A DNA stretch of 64,000 nucleotides from Diphasiastrum complanatum (lineage: Eukaryota; Streptophyta; Lycopodiopsida; Lycopodiales; Lycopodiaceae), in contig CM055092.1 in assembly GCA_029204225.1 (NCBI GenBank), positions 17,928,886 through 17,992,885 on the forward strand, in the 5' to 3' direction. Below the pieces are notes generated by a model. It was not told the origin of the DNA, did not search any database, and was given only the letters and a program-made list of their open reading frames with translations. This document shows positions 1 through 9,790 of the stretch, piece by piece. How positions within the stretch are numbered: the stretch's first letter is position 1; the number at the start of each line of letters is the position of its first letter. Both the position numbers and the translations under genes were made by a program.

Positions 1-184
1 GCCAATTCTATGTCTACAAACTATATGCAAGTTGTATTCTTCAAACTAGACATTACATAACCATGTAGCTCGAGTTCTATATAGGCCAAACTTGGAATTT
101 TTCATTTATGAGCTACATACTTGCATGGTACAACATTTGTAGCAAGCCAAGAAATCAATATGATTTATTTTTCCAATTTTAACA
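1..184 (-). mobile_element. Partial copia LTR (3' LTR of minus element Z)
   Basis: Reading the minus strand, an LTR begins at 184 with TGTTAAAATTGG and runs off the left edge of the window. Directly outside it (185-197) is a purine-rich tract (TTTTTAGGAGGAG on the minus strand), the expected polypurine tract for plus-strand priming. The same sequence recurs as a direct repeat at about 6534-6717 with only a few differences, so these are two LTRs of one family in the same orientation. Confidence 0.8.
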
Positions 185-400
185 CTCCTCCTAAAAATAA
201 TCTATATTGATTCGAACATGGATCTTGGTATAACTCCAAGATTGGCTCTATGCTTGATGAAGGAACTTTTGCTCAAAGGTTGGTGAGCATATCAACAATG
301 CAAGATGATGTGTTGACGTGCTCCAATTTGATTTCCCCTCCAATGAGCTTCTCTCTCACGAAGTGATGTGCAACTTCGATATGCTTGCTCCTTGCATGGA
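185..400 (-). pseudogene. RNase H C-terminal fragment of copia element Z
   Basis: The minus strand encodes the C-terminal part of a copia RNase H: an ARSKHIEV..HHFVREK block followed by LEHVNTSS and a Lys-Pro-Leu-Ser-Lys tail, then the polypurine tract. It is close in sequence to the same region of element A at 3810-4014. The segment ends abruptly near 400, where the plus strand switches to copia gag. The rest of Z's pol is not adjacent; gag, protease and integrase pieces of the same orientation reappear at 5076-5790, so Z was probably split by the A and B sequences. Only about 70 residues remain, so it is not functional. Confidence 0.8.
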
Positions 401-1001
401 ATCTTTCAAAGTAGCCAAAAGAGTGATGAGAGTGCATCTAGTTATGTTTTGAGAGTAAAAGATATTCATAGAGAACTTTCTTGTATTGGTGATTCCATCA
501 ATCAAAATGAGCTAGTTCAAGTCATTCTCAATGGCTTGAGAAGTGAATTTGATAACCTTGTCCAATCCTATGCCATTAAGGAGGAGCTACCAAGTTTGGA
601 GGCTCTCCAAAGTGTGCTAATTTCGAAAGAATCAAGACAAGAGTACAAGATCTTGAGGATGGACAAGCTTTCTCTCACTCATAATGATGGCAAAGCTCTC
701 TATGCCAAGGATAAGCACAAAGGGAGGAGCAAGAAGCAACATCAACAATCCTCAAGCAAGGACAAAGTCAAATCCAAAGACAAAGATGAGGAGGAAGATG
801 ATTCCTCTAATGCTTCATCATCCAAGCTCAAGAAGAAGAAGATCAAGTGCTTTTATTGTGGCAAGAAAGGTCATTATGCCACCAATTGCTTCAAGAAGAA
901 TAATCAACTCAAGCAAGCCAACGTTACCAATGAGAAGGAAGACACTATTGCAAGTGATGGAGAGGGATATCTTATGGTCTACTCCTTTCAAGAAGGACGG
1001 C
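401..1001 (+). pseudogene. Copia element A gag (5'-truncated, frameshifted)
   Basis: This is the C-terminal two thirds of a Ty1/copia Gag (retrotrans_gag/UBN2 type). It contains the RVKDIHRELSCIGDSI block, a Lys/Ser-rich linker and an intact CCHC zinc knuckle (CFYCGKKGHYATNC, 848-889) used to package element RNA. It starts in mid-protein at the junction with minus-strand RNase H, so the 5' LTR, primer site and Gag N-terminus are missing. The frame is lost around 970-990, just before the protease, compared with element S, which has about ten more codons there. No AUG at the proper place is present. The identity is secure; the element cannot be autonomous. Confidence 0.85.
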
Positions 1002-2094
1002 CTATGGTATATTGATAGTGGAGCCTCTTCACATATGTGTAGCTCCAAGGACTCTTTCTCTTCTATTGCACCTTATGATGGAGTCAAGAAATCAATATAC
1101 ACTGCAAATGATTTTGAATGTCCTATTGAAGGCATATGGAATATTCCCTTGAAGCTTGCATCCTCTAAAGTTCTTTCTCTCTCTAAAGTTCTTTATGTAC
1201 CTAAGCTTACCAAGAATCTTATTAGTGTTGGCCAATTGCTTGATAATGGCCTTGATGTAAAATTCAATGTTGATACTTGCACTATTAAGAAGAATGATAA
1301 GATACTTGCATCTATAAACGAGATCCAAATGAGTATGTGAATGCTTGTAATGTTGCTCTTGTGAACAAGCTCTCTATGGAGGAATTATGGCATAGGAGAT
1401 TGGCACATCCCAACTACAAATCCATGCTCTCTATGATCAAAGAAGCCAAAGCTATTGGCTTGCCAAAGTCACTCTCCAAGAAGATCAAGCCTTGTGAGGC
1501 TTGTGCTATTGCTAAATCTCACAAAAAGCCATCTACAAGATCTTCTATCAAAAGCAAGCATCCTTTGGAGTTAATTCACTCAGATGTGCATTTCTCATCA
1601 ACTACAAGCAAGGGAGGAGCCACTTGTTTGGTTACTTTCATTGATGATTTCAAAAGATTCACTTGGATATATCTTCTTGCTTCTAAATCTATGGTGTTTG
1701 ATCATTTCCTTATTTTCAAAGCTTATGTAGAGAAGCAATTCTCATTCAAGATTAAAGCTCTTAGTAGTGATGGAGGTGGTGAGTATATCTCCAACAAATT
1801 TCAAGATTTTTGTGAGCTTGAAGGCATTAAAAGAGAGTTCTCTTGTGCCTACTCTCCATCTCAAAATGGAGTGGCCAAGAGAAAGAATAGATCTCTAAGT
1901 GAATGTGCAAAATCTATGAGAATTGAGGCATCTTTGCCCAAAGATTTTTGGGGAGAAGCCATTAATTGTGCAAATTATCTTTGCAATAGGCTCCCACATA
2001 TAGCTCTTGGAGGAAAGTCACCATATGAAATCTTATATTTGAAGAAGCCTAAGGTTGATCACCTTTTGGATGCTTACGCTTTGTCCATATTCCC
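1002..2094 (+). pseudogene. Copia element A protease and integrase
   Basis: The protease carries the pepsin-like active-site motif WYIDSGASSHM (about 1005-1038). The integrase follows: HHCC zinc module (LWHRRLAHPN ... CEACAIAKSHKK, about 1385-1530), then the DD35E core with HSDVH, IDDF, SDGGGEY and NGVAKRKNR. Spacing from the second Asp to the last catalytic position is 35 residues, but that position is Lys instead of Glu (GAG to AAG), so strand transfer would be lost. Two frame breaks are seen: around 1320-1340 (protease to integrase) and around 2065-2075, where LRVFGC is corrupted. The core then continues in the next frame. Confidence 0.85.
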
Positions 2095-4014
2095 TTGGAA
2101 ACAAGGAAGAAAGAAGATCCTAGTGCATGCAAAGGGATCATGGTTGGATACTCATCCACCAAGAAGGCCTATAGAGTCTTTATACTCTCTACATCTCAAG
2201 TTATTGAAAGTAGAGATGTTGTCTTTCATGAAGATCAACACTCATCTTTTGAAGAGGCCGAGATCAAGAAATCTATGGATGCATCATCAATTATTGACTT
2301 TGAAGACAATCATGATGGGATGGGGTCAAGATTTGAAGAAGACTCTCCTCGGATTTTCTCACCAAGAAGATCCATGAGAGATAGATCCGAGCCTAAGAGG
2401 CTCTCATATGTTGACAAAGGCAAACAACTGGATCTTGATTCCACTAATTATGTTTTTTATGTCTCTCATGAAGAGCCAAAGAATGTACAAGAGGCACTCA
2501 ATACCAAGGAGTGGTATGATGCCATGAAGCAAGAGTATGATGCATTGATCACCAACAATACTTGGGAGCTTGTGGATCCTCCATCCAACAAGCATGTGAT
2601 TGGTTGCAAGTGGGTATTTCGGATCAAGTTCAATCATGATGGCACCATCAACAAGCATAAAGCAAGATTAAGTGCCAAAGGATTTGCTCAAATCCATGGT
2701 CTTGATTATGAGGAGACCTTTGCACCCGTTGCAAAGATGGTGACAATAAGAATTCTTATTTCTCTTGCTTGTTTTTTCAAGTGGAAAGTGTTCCAATTAG
2801 ATGTATCCAATGCTTTTCTAAATGGTTATCTTGAGGAGGAGATCTATATGGAACAACATCAAGGATTCATCAAGGATGAATCCAAAGTGTGCTTGCCCTT
2901 CAAAAGTCTTTATGGACTCAAGCAAGCACCAAGATCATGGTATTCAAGACTTAATTCTTTTCTTATCTCACTAGGATTTACTCTTAGTGACTATGATCCT
3001 TCCATGTATCTAAAGTTTGTTGATGGCAATATTGTCATTCTTCTAATTTATGTTGATGACATTATTCTTTGTGGAAGTTGTATCAAGCTAGTTGATGGAA
3101 CCAAGCTAGCACTTGGATGTGAGTTTAAAATGCAAGATCTAGGAGAGATACATTACATCCTAGGCCTAGAAATTGATTTTTATGAAAATCATGTCTTTAT
3201 ATGCCAATCTAGATATGCTCACTCTATGTTGAAAAAATTCCATATGGAAAATTCTAAGAGCATAGATACTCCAATGGAGCAAATTGTAAAAGATCCTAAT
3301 AAATGTGATGAAAGATCCTTTGAGGACATCACACTTTTTAGGAGTCTTGTAGGCTCCTTGATTTGGCTTACCATTACTAGGCCCGATCTAAGTTTTTGTG
3401 TGCACAAATTGAGTCAATTTATGCAAGATCCTAAGATCCATCATTGGAAGATGGCCAAGAGGATTCTAAGATTTGCATCTTCTTTTTGTGATTATGGTCT
3501 ACTCTATAAAAGTGAAGATCTATCCATTGTTGGCTACTCGGATTCGGACTTTGCAAGTGACAAGATGGATCGAAAGTCTATTAGTGCATACACTATCTTT
3601 CTTGGAGGCAATCTAATATCTTGGCTTTCCAAAAAGCAAGATACTATATCTCTCTCTTCATGTGAGACTGAGTACAAAGCACTCACTACAACTAACAAAG
3701 AGGTGCTTTGGATCAAGAGGTTATTAATGGAGCTAAAGTGCATCAAGGAAGATGATCTACCAATGATCAAGTGTGATAATATCTCGGCCCAAGCTCTTGC
3801 CAATAATCCCATATTTCATGCAAGAAGCAAGCACATAGAAGTGACACACCATTTTGTGAGAGAAAAGCTTATTGGAGGAGAAATCTATTTGGAGCATGTC
3901 AACTCGTCCTCTTATATTGTCGTTCTACTCACCAAGCCTTTGAGCAAAAGTGCTTTCATTAAGCATAGATATAAACTTGGAGTTATATCAAGATCAATGT
4001 TCAAATCTTCATAG
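2095..4014 (+). CDS. Copia element A reverse transcriptase-RNase H open frame
   Basis: One uninterrupted frame of 639 codons covers the integrase C-terminal tail (GYSSTKKAYRVF), the RT and the RNase H. RT landmarks in order are WELVDPPSNKHVIGCKWVF, the KARL..KGFAQ block, DYEETFAPVAK, the QLDVSNAFLNG catalytic block, LYGLKQAPRSWYSR and the YVDD active site (3049-3060). RNase H shows the GYSDSDFASD, SLSSCETEYKAL and ARSKHIEVTHHFVREK blocks and stops at 4012-4014, just before the polypurine tract. The frame opens on a non-AUG codon because it continues the polyprotein; the first in-frame AUG is about 54 bases downstream. It is the best-preserved pol frame in the window, yet it lacks functional partners in cis. 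Confidence 0.88.
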   Translation: METRKKEDPSACKGIMVGYSSTKKAYRVFILSTSQVIESRDVVFHEDQHSSFEEAEIKKSMDASSIIDFEDNHDGMGSRFEEDSPRIFSPRRSMRDRSEPKRLSYVDKGKQLDLDSTNYVFYVSHEEPKNVQEALNTKEWYDAMKQEYDALITNNTWELVDPPSNKHVIGCKWVFRIKFNHDGTINKHKARLSAKGFAQIHGLDYEETFAPVAKMVTIRILISLACFFKWKVFQLDVSNAFLNGYLEEEIYMEQHQGFIKDESKVCLPFKSLYGLKQAPRSWYSRLNSFLISLGFTLSDYDPSMYLKFVDGNIVILLIYVDDIILCGSCIKLVDGTKLALGCEFKMQDLGEIHYILGLEIDFYENHVFICQSRYAHSMLKKFHMENSKSIDTPMEQIVKDPNKCDERSFEDITLFRSLVGSLIWLTITRPDLSFCVHKLSQFMQDPKIHHWKMAKRILRFASSFCDYGLLYKSEDLSIVGYSDSDFASDKMDRKSISAYTIFLGGNLISWLSKKQDTISLSSCETEYKALTTTNKEVLWIKRLLMELKCIKEDDLPMIKCDNISAQALANNPIFHARSKHIEVTHHFVREKLIGGEIYLEHVNSSSYIVVLLTKPLSKSAFIKHRYKLGVISRSMFKSS

Positions 4015-4020
4015 ATAATT

Positions 4021-4032
4021 TTTTAGGAGGAG
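4021..4032 (+). promoter_or_regulatory. Polypurine tract of element A
   Basis: TTTTAGGAGGAG lies between the pol stop and the LTR start TGTGAAG. The same purine-rich block precedes every copia 3' LTR of this group here (elements Z, N, O, S). It is the RNase H-resistant primer for plus-strand DNA synthesis. Confidence 0.8.
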
Positions 4033-4485
4033 TGTGAAGAATTGAAAAAGATTATCTATGTTAGATATAGGGGTCTTATGTTTTTTACATCAAGCATCTA
4101 GGTGTAGGATGTTGATAGGAACAAATTTGCCATAGATGGCAAATTATGCATTTCCACTTGTAATGCCACTATTGAGCCAAAATAGAGTAAGAAGCTAAAA
4201 TAGTGCCAATTAGAGTGTAGACAAGTGTAATGCCTTTGTTTGATGAATTCTAAGAGGTCCAATAGGATTTAGAGGTGGAACCATGTGAGTTCCAATAGGA
4301 ATTTGAGGTGTGCTTGAATATAGTCCAATAGAATTAAGAGGTGCATGGATCAATGGTCCAATAGGATTAAGAGGTGACAAAGTATGGTCCAATCATAGTT
4401 AAGCATAGTGGTAGCTCGTGGATCTACTAGTATCATTGTACTCCTCATTTTGAAGCTAATTGATTTGGTGATCATATGGATTTTG
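4033..4485 (+). mobile_element. Copia element A 3' LTR (truncated)
   Basis: Starts with TGTGAAGAATTG directly after the polypurine tract. The first 50 bases resemble the LTR start of element S (TGTCAAAATATTGG ... AGGGGTC). No terminal CA with a target duplication can be fixed, because a different copia family begins at about 4486. It carries a 33-bp minisatellite. Confidence 0.7.
4257..4390 (+). repeat. 33-bp minisatellite in the A LTR
   Basis: Four copies of a unit starting (G/T)TCCAATAGGATTAAGAGGTG begin at 4257, 4290, 4323 and 4356, exactly 33 bases apart. A degenerate fifth start is at about 4387. Because the period is a multiple of three, a spurious repetitive reading frame appears on the minus strand. 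Confidence 0.9.
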
Positions 4486-4625
4486 AGTGTTATTGGAGGT
4501 CCGGTTCATAAAATTAGAAAATATGATTGCAGATCTCCTCACAAAACCACTCAACAAGCCACTCTTTACCAAACACAGAGAGGCAATTGGATTAAACAAA
4601 CAAAGCTGCAAGGTTCAAGAGGGAG
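4486..4625 (+). pseudogene. RNase H C-terminus of a second copia family (element B)
   Basis: A short in-frame stretch reads IKLENMIADLLTKPLNKPLF followed by KHREAIGL. This is the conserved C-terminal tail of copia RNase H (ADLLTKPL....F..HRE.LGL). It differs from elements A, S and O, so it belongs to another family. It ends in the purine-rich stretch GGTTCAAGAGGGAG, which abuts the LTR start TGTCAG at 4626. Everything upstream of this fragment is missing. Confidence 0.7.
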
Positions 4626-5070
4626 TGTCAGAAATGGTGAACTCCTGCAACTTTGTCACAACACGAACAAGGCACAAAGGTCAAACAATTCGTGACAGTC
4701 AACATATCTTTGACTCGAAGCATAAACAATTTGCGAATCAATCACGAATCGCAAACACAGCTCTAGGACCGCAAACTGCAAAAGGGACGTGAAACAAAAA
4801 CTATGAAAAGAAACGAAAAGAACGAAAGCAAACAGGAGATTACAAAACAGATGAAGAAAAATCTTTCGCGCTGCCAGCTGGCAGCTCAACGGGCTTCACG
4901 CCCAGCTGAAACAAGTAGCAACGATGGAGACTAATTAACTAGTTGATTAGCGTTAACTAGTCATGTGATTAGATGTTAGCTATCTTGTAAACTCCACATA
5001 GTGGAGGTATAAATGATCTTCTCTGGATTTTAATGTGAGTAGTGAATACAAACAAAACAAAAAAACACAA
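4626..5070 (+). mobile_element. 3' LTR of element B
   Basis: Begins TGTCAGAAATGG after a purine tract. It contains a TATA-like TATAAATG stretch at about 5010. The 3' boundary is unclear and lies in the A/C-rich stretch near 5040-5075, just before the minus-strand Z fragment. Confidence 0.5.
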
Positions 5071-5075
5071 GCCTA

Positions 5076-5790
5076 TTATTTTAATGTTACCATGGAAGAC
5101 ATATTTTTAAAGTTAGGATTACCCAACCTTCTGTGCCACAGCTCCTCCTTAGATAACAAAGCAACTTCACAAAGGTTTGCATTCTCATAAGAGTTCAACT
5201 TAAAAATTCCACCACATCTAGATCCATCAGCAAGGATCTCACCTTTTCTCTTGATAAAGAAAGTATTGGAGTTGAACTTTACATCACAGCCATTATCAAA
5301 GCAACTTTCCCACACTAATTAAGTTCTTTGTGAGTTTTGGAATGAAAAGAACATTAGAAAGTGCAAGAACTTTTGAAGAAGCAAGTTTCAATGGAATGTT
5401 GCCAATTCCTTCTATTGGGCACTCATGATCATTAGCTATGTAAATAGATCTCTTGAGTCCTTTGAAAGGTAAGATTGAGTCAAATGACTCCTTTGAACAG
5501 CACATATGTGAAGAGGCTCCACTGTCTATGTACCAAGCTCCATCTTTCTTGAAAGGTGATGAAGAAAAACTGGACACCATAAGTGATCCTTCTCCATCAC
5601 TTGCAACAGAATATTATTCAATCTCTTTGGAGAGATTAGCTTTCTTGAGTTGGTTTTTCTTCTTGAAGCAATTAGAGGCATAGTGCCCCTTCTTGCCACA
5701 GAAGAAACACTTCACTTTCTTCTTCTTGGTCTTTGAGTTAGAAGGATGAGATGCATCATCCTCTTCACCATGTAATCCAAGATCTTTTTG
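5076..5790 (-). pseudogene. Gag zinc knuckle, protease and integrase N-terminus of element Z
   Basis: On the minus strand, in order, are a Lys-rich tail with a CFFCGKKGHYA-type zinc knuckle (about 5720-5640), a protease with WYIDSGASSHM (about 5545), the SVLFIPKLTKNLISVGKLL block and the start of the integrase HHCC module (LWHRRLGNPN, about 5110). There is a frame break at 5296-5315 and another between gag and protease. Orientation and order match a body between the LTR at 6717 and the RNase H remnant at 185-400, so I assign it to element Z. The remaining integrase and RT are absent; elements A and B occupy that place. Confidence 0.72.
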
Positions 5791-6152
5791 TGGATTGGAT
5801 CATCAATGATCTGAAATCCTTCACATGCAGCAGCTAGAGGTTGATCGTTGATGGCATCTACTTGATAACCATCCTTGTTCTTCCACTTTTCCACTGAAGG
5901 ATCAATATACTTGAAATATGCAGTGTAGTCAATATTCTATAATGTTCTTGTGACTGCATTCGATCCTCGAAGGAAGCCGAAGGTATGGATATTTGCTCCA
6001 GAGAGAGAGATGTTGTAGAAAGGGCTCTTGTTTTGAGATATGATGAACCAAAAAGGCCAGTCTAAAGTTAGTTTCAAGTCTTCAATGTCCAGAATACTTG
6101 AAACGATATTATGGGAAAAGACAATCAAGGATCTTATGTTGGTTGGACACAA
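5791..6152 (-). pseudogene. Unassigned coding-like remnant beside Z gag
   Basis: The minus strand has a nearly open reading of about 115 codons (one internal TAG where TGG would fit), including LDWPFWFIISQNKSPFYN, HTFGFLRGSNAV, DYTAYFKYID and KWKNKDGYQVDAIND. This does not look like a copia Gag N-terminus, which would be expected at this place. It may be a captured host fragment or a diverged gag. I do not recognise the family. Confidence 0.3.
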
Positions 6153-6243
6153 TGGAGCTTGTGAAATTATTGTCCAAATTAAATGGGCTCCAAATAAATG
6201 TGATGAAAATGTCTCCTTACCAAGAGACTTTGCAGCAAGCTAG

Positions 6244-6717
6244 AAAACAATGGGAGGAGTATGGATCACCTACAAAGCCTCTTGGAGATCACTCCATGCA
6301 AGATGAAATCCATTCCAAAATGACAACTAAAGTGACATCTAGAGTCTATGTGACATTTGTCACTTGCCATGCATGAAATTCTACCAACTTTTTACAAGTG
6401 TACTAGTTCTAACTTACAAAGTACAAATCATCATGCATGTGTCCATTATACTTTGTGCATGCCTTGCATGTCACTATGGATCACTTACAATTAATGCATG
6501 TGAATTGCCACAAGTTTCTACAAGCATGACTTTGCCAATTCTATGTCTACAAACTATATGCAAGTTGTATTATTCAAACTAGACATTACATAACCATGTA
6601 GCTCGAGTTCTATGTAGGCCAAACTTGGCATTTTGCATTTATAAGCTACATACTTGCATGGTACAACATTTGTAGCAAGCCAAGAAATCAATATGATTTG
6701 TTTTTCCAATTTTGACA
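6244..6717 (-). mobile_element. 5' LTR of copia element Z (minus strand)
   Basis: The minus-strand LTR start TGTCAAAATTGG is at 6717. Bases 6534-6717 repeat 1-184 in the same orientation. The inner boundary is only approximate, since the first LTR is cut by the window edge. Confidence 0.65.
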
Positions 6718-7246
6718 CAATCCACTGAAAGTGATTCAAAGAAATCAATGTCACCATGCTTGACAATGAACAACCAATCTCCTCATTTGTGCTTGTAGCA
6801 CATTGCAATGTTTGAAAATACTCCCCAACATTATTTACCAACATATCTTGGTCAATAGCATGCACAACCATATTTGTTTCTAATATTGCATTGTATTGTA
6901 AGCACTTTGCATGACTTTATAGTCTCAAATTCAACTGCATCCATTTTTTAAAGTTGTAATTGAGAACAGGATACCAAACAACACATGAGAATATAAATAT
7001 GGAAACAATTTTCAAACCATTATAAGATTTACAACTTTTATTTAAATTTAACACATACCAAACTAACAAGTACAATTCAAAATCTTTATTAGAAAACAAC
7101 TCAAAATATTTTCAAACTAGTCTAGAAAACTCAAAATAAATTCAAGTAACATCTCCGACATACAAAAAAAAGTACAACAAGGTCAAATATAATTTATGTC
7201 ATGAAACTTATTTACTTCAAGTTTGATTCAAATGAAAGTACATCTT
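6718..7246. other. No gene seen
   Basis: AT-rich sequence between the Z LTR and the 3' end of the ParB/methylase-like pseudogene. I see no recognisable feature. Confidence 0.5.
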
Positions 7247-9790
7247 TTACAAATAAACATCTTGCTCATTTGGGTCCATAGCATTAGAAACAACAATATT
7301 TTCATCATCATCCACATCATCAAATATGTCTTTTTGAACCTCCACAAGTTGCATGAGTGTTGTTGTTGCTTCCTTCGAAAATCCAACATATTCACCAATA
7401 AATTGATCTTTACTATCATATTGACATCTACTGCATCTGAATACAAAACTCTTTTGTCATCCCTTGAAGCTTGATAATTAAAAATCTCGTTATAAAACAC
7501 CTTCAAATCTCCTCTCTTCTAGAGATGTCAACAAGAGAGATTGGACGTCTTTTGTTAACAAGACATGCCCTTCCTAATCCTCCATATGTAATCCATCCAG
7601 TATGTAATCAGACTCAACTACAACAATTAAACAAAGAGTTTAACTAGTGTGTTCACAATGGACAAACATTAAAAAATTGAAATGACTATTTATAAGAATT
7701 ATGCTACAATTCATCTAATAACATCATCATAATATCTATCAATAAATCATTCACTTACTCTATTCAATCAATATGTACACACATGTCAATGTGGCAACCA
7801 AATGATTCCAGACTTCATGACATTTTGCTCGTGGATGAACAATGCCACCAGAAAACTTCACCATGCTATATTTTGGAGTGCTCATTATTATTTGATGACG
7901 ATGCAATAATTTCTCTTTGGAATTTGCATCATGTCTTCCTTTGATAATAGGAGGATCGGGACTTGCTATCTCATCATATATAAATTGCAATCCTTTCTCT
8001 TGCATAAGACCTATAGGGTATGGATTTTCATCATCTTTAGAAACAAAGATGAATAAAGCTGTATCAAATTGACAGTTTTGCAACTGCGCATCCACTCCTC
8101 TGTTGAACTTATAGAACCCAATTGTCATTTGCACATGGCTTGCTAGTCTTTCTACCTCTCAAAAGCAACATCTTAGGTTTTCACTTGACGAAAAAAAGCA
8201 ACTATGCAGTAATGTATTGATGTTGTTTTAACATCAACCAAATTAAAAAACTTAAGGAAAGAGAGCTCAACACAATCAGAGAAAGAAGTGGAATCTAGAA
8301 TGCCTAATGTGATATGCAGGGAGGGTATAGAAATGTGAAACGGACCTATATCGATAAGCTCGTCAATCCTATGAACAATCCAAGGGTCGTTTGTTTGAAT
8401 GACTTTGACACCATAATCATACCTGTTTTTGATAGCCTTCGTAGCAATATTCGACAAAAGGTCTGTTTTTTAATTTCTAAGTTTAGCCACCTCTAGCCAA
8501 CTACGACATTTTGAAGATAGATCTTTCAGAAACTCAGAGGTGAAACTATATTTTTCCTCCAAATAATGCCATGTTTGTGGAGTTTTTTTCAAGGCTTCAA
8601 CAAAATATTGTTTGATAGCATTTTTAAGAATTCTTTCATCTTTGACTCTCGTGCAAAATTTTTCCAATGACAAACTTTTTTTTCAAATGATCAACATCCT
8701 CCAATGGAAAAAAGTGAATGGATCCATCGATCAGGCCATCAAAGAGAACTTACATGTCTTTCTCCTTCAATCCTTGAATAGGTCGCAATAAATGACCTTT
8801 CACAACAAACAAACAAACAAAAATAATTTGAAATTAAGTAATTATTGCATAATAACATTTTACATATTATAAAACACTCACCTGATATAATTGACATCTC
8901 AGTTGGATTATCGCTTATTTCACCGAGACTGTTTCGTAACCTTCCTAGCCTCCATAGTTGACAAATTTTTTTCCATTTCTTCCAATTTTCATCCTTCAAA
9001 TAGACCCAATTGTATACTTTTTTTGGATCATTTTTTTCAAAACATTACTCAACATGCTTTTGAAATTCTACACAACATAAATAAAGATACATTAGTTATT
9101 CTATAATAATCATTTGAAAAAAAAAAAACATTACTAGCAGTAATTATCGGAATCATAAAAGAAGATATACCTTCCACTCTTCAGGAGCTTGTCCACCTTT
9201 TTCGTGTCTTTTGGGGCAACCCAATGATTCCCATTGTAGTCTTGCTTGTAGCGATTGCTTCATGTATGAGCTCTTTAACTTCCACTTTTCTGATATTTCA
9301 TTAAGCGCCCTTGATATAGCAACACACACAGCAGGTGAAATCAAATGGCGCAAGATACGCGACTTTTTAGAATATGTCCATTTTCAATTTTTTCACCTTG
9401 TTTCCGTAACAGCGCTAAAATACTTTTAGCCGTCGCGATTGTGTGTTGGCCATCAACTATATAAAAGCAAATATCTAGTTTATGTACATCCTCAACTCTT
9501 TGGACTTCTACCAATTGAATTGAACCGTCTTCTCTTTTACGAAATAGAATTAGATCAGCTGGTGCAGATATGATTCCAGGTGTTTGCAAAAAAGAGGCAA
9601 CCATATTACTGTAGTACTTCGAATTGAAAGGTCTGCAATACGTCTTGGTGCAGACACATCTATGATATTTTCAAGCACCTCTTCCTTGCAGATATATATA
9701 TTTTTTTGGTTGGTATAATATCGATCGTATCTTCATCAATCGTAGTAGCAATACTTTTTTCTCTCGAAGTAGTACAAGTTCTTACTGCTC
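7247..9790 (-). pseudogene. Decayed intron-containing ParB-like / DNA-methylase-like gene
   Basis: A coherent minus-strand protein can be followed through four exon-like blocks: about 9790-9171, 9066-8882, 8796-7759 and 7617-7247. They are separated by short intervals with standard splice signals: GTATAT at 9170 with TAG at 9067; GTGAGT at 8881 with AAAG at 8797; GTAAGT at 7758 with TTGTAG at 7618. The first block contains SAPRRIADLSIR, then FYIVDGQHTIATAKSIL, which resembles the ParB/sulfiredoxin-fold DGQHR core. The third block has a layout like the beta-class DNA N4/N6 methylases: a hydrophobic strand before W..W, then IGFYKFNRG, FDTALFIFVSKDD and a terminal GGIVHPRAKCHEVW resembling the G.(I/V)HP..KP.E.. 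motif. The last block ends in an Asp-rich tail and TAA at 7247-7249. Several frameshifts and stops make it a pseudogene. Phage and bacterial ParB-methylase fusions are known; the assignment is my inference. Confidence 0.45.

Noticed and set aside
4257-4390. CRISPR-like array (regularly spaced repeats)
   Set aside because: Units are contiguous 33-bp tandem copies without unique spacers, in plant DNA inside an LTR.
5453-5683. Plus-strand frames antisense to the Z protease region
   Set aside because: They are complements of clear minus-strand copia motifs (WYIDSGASSHM and the zinc knuckle).
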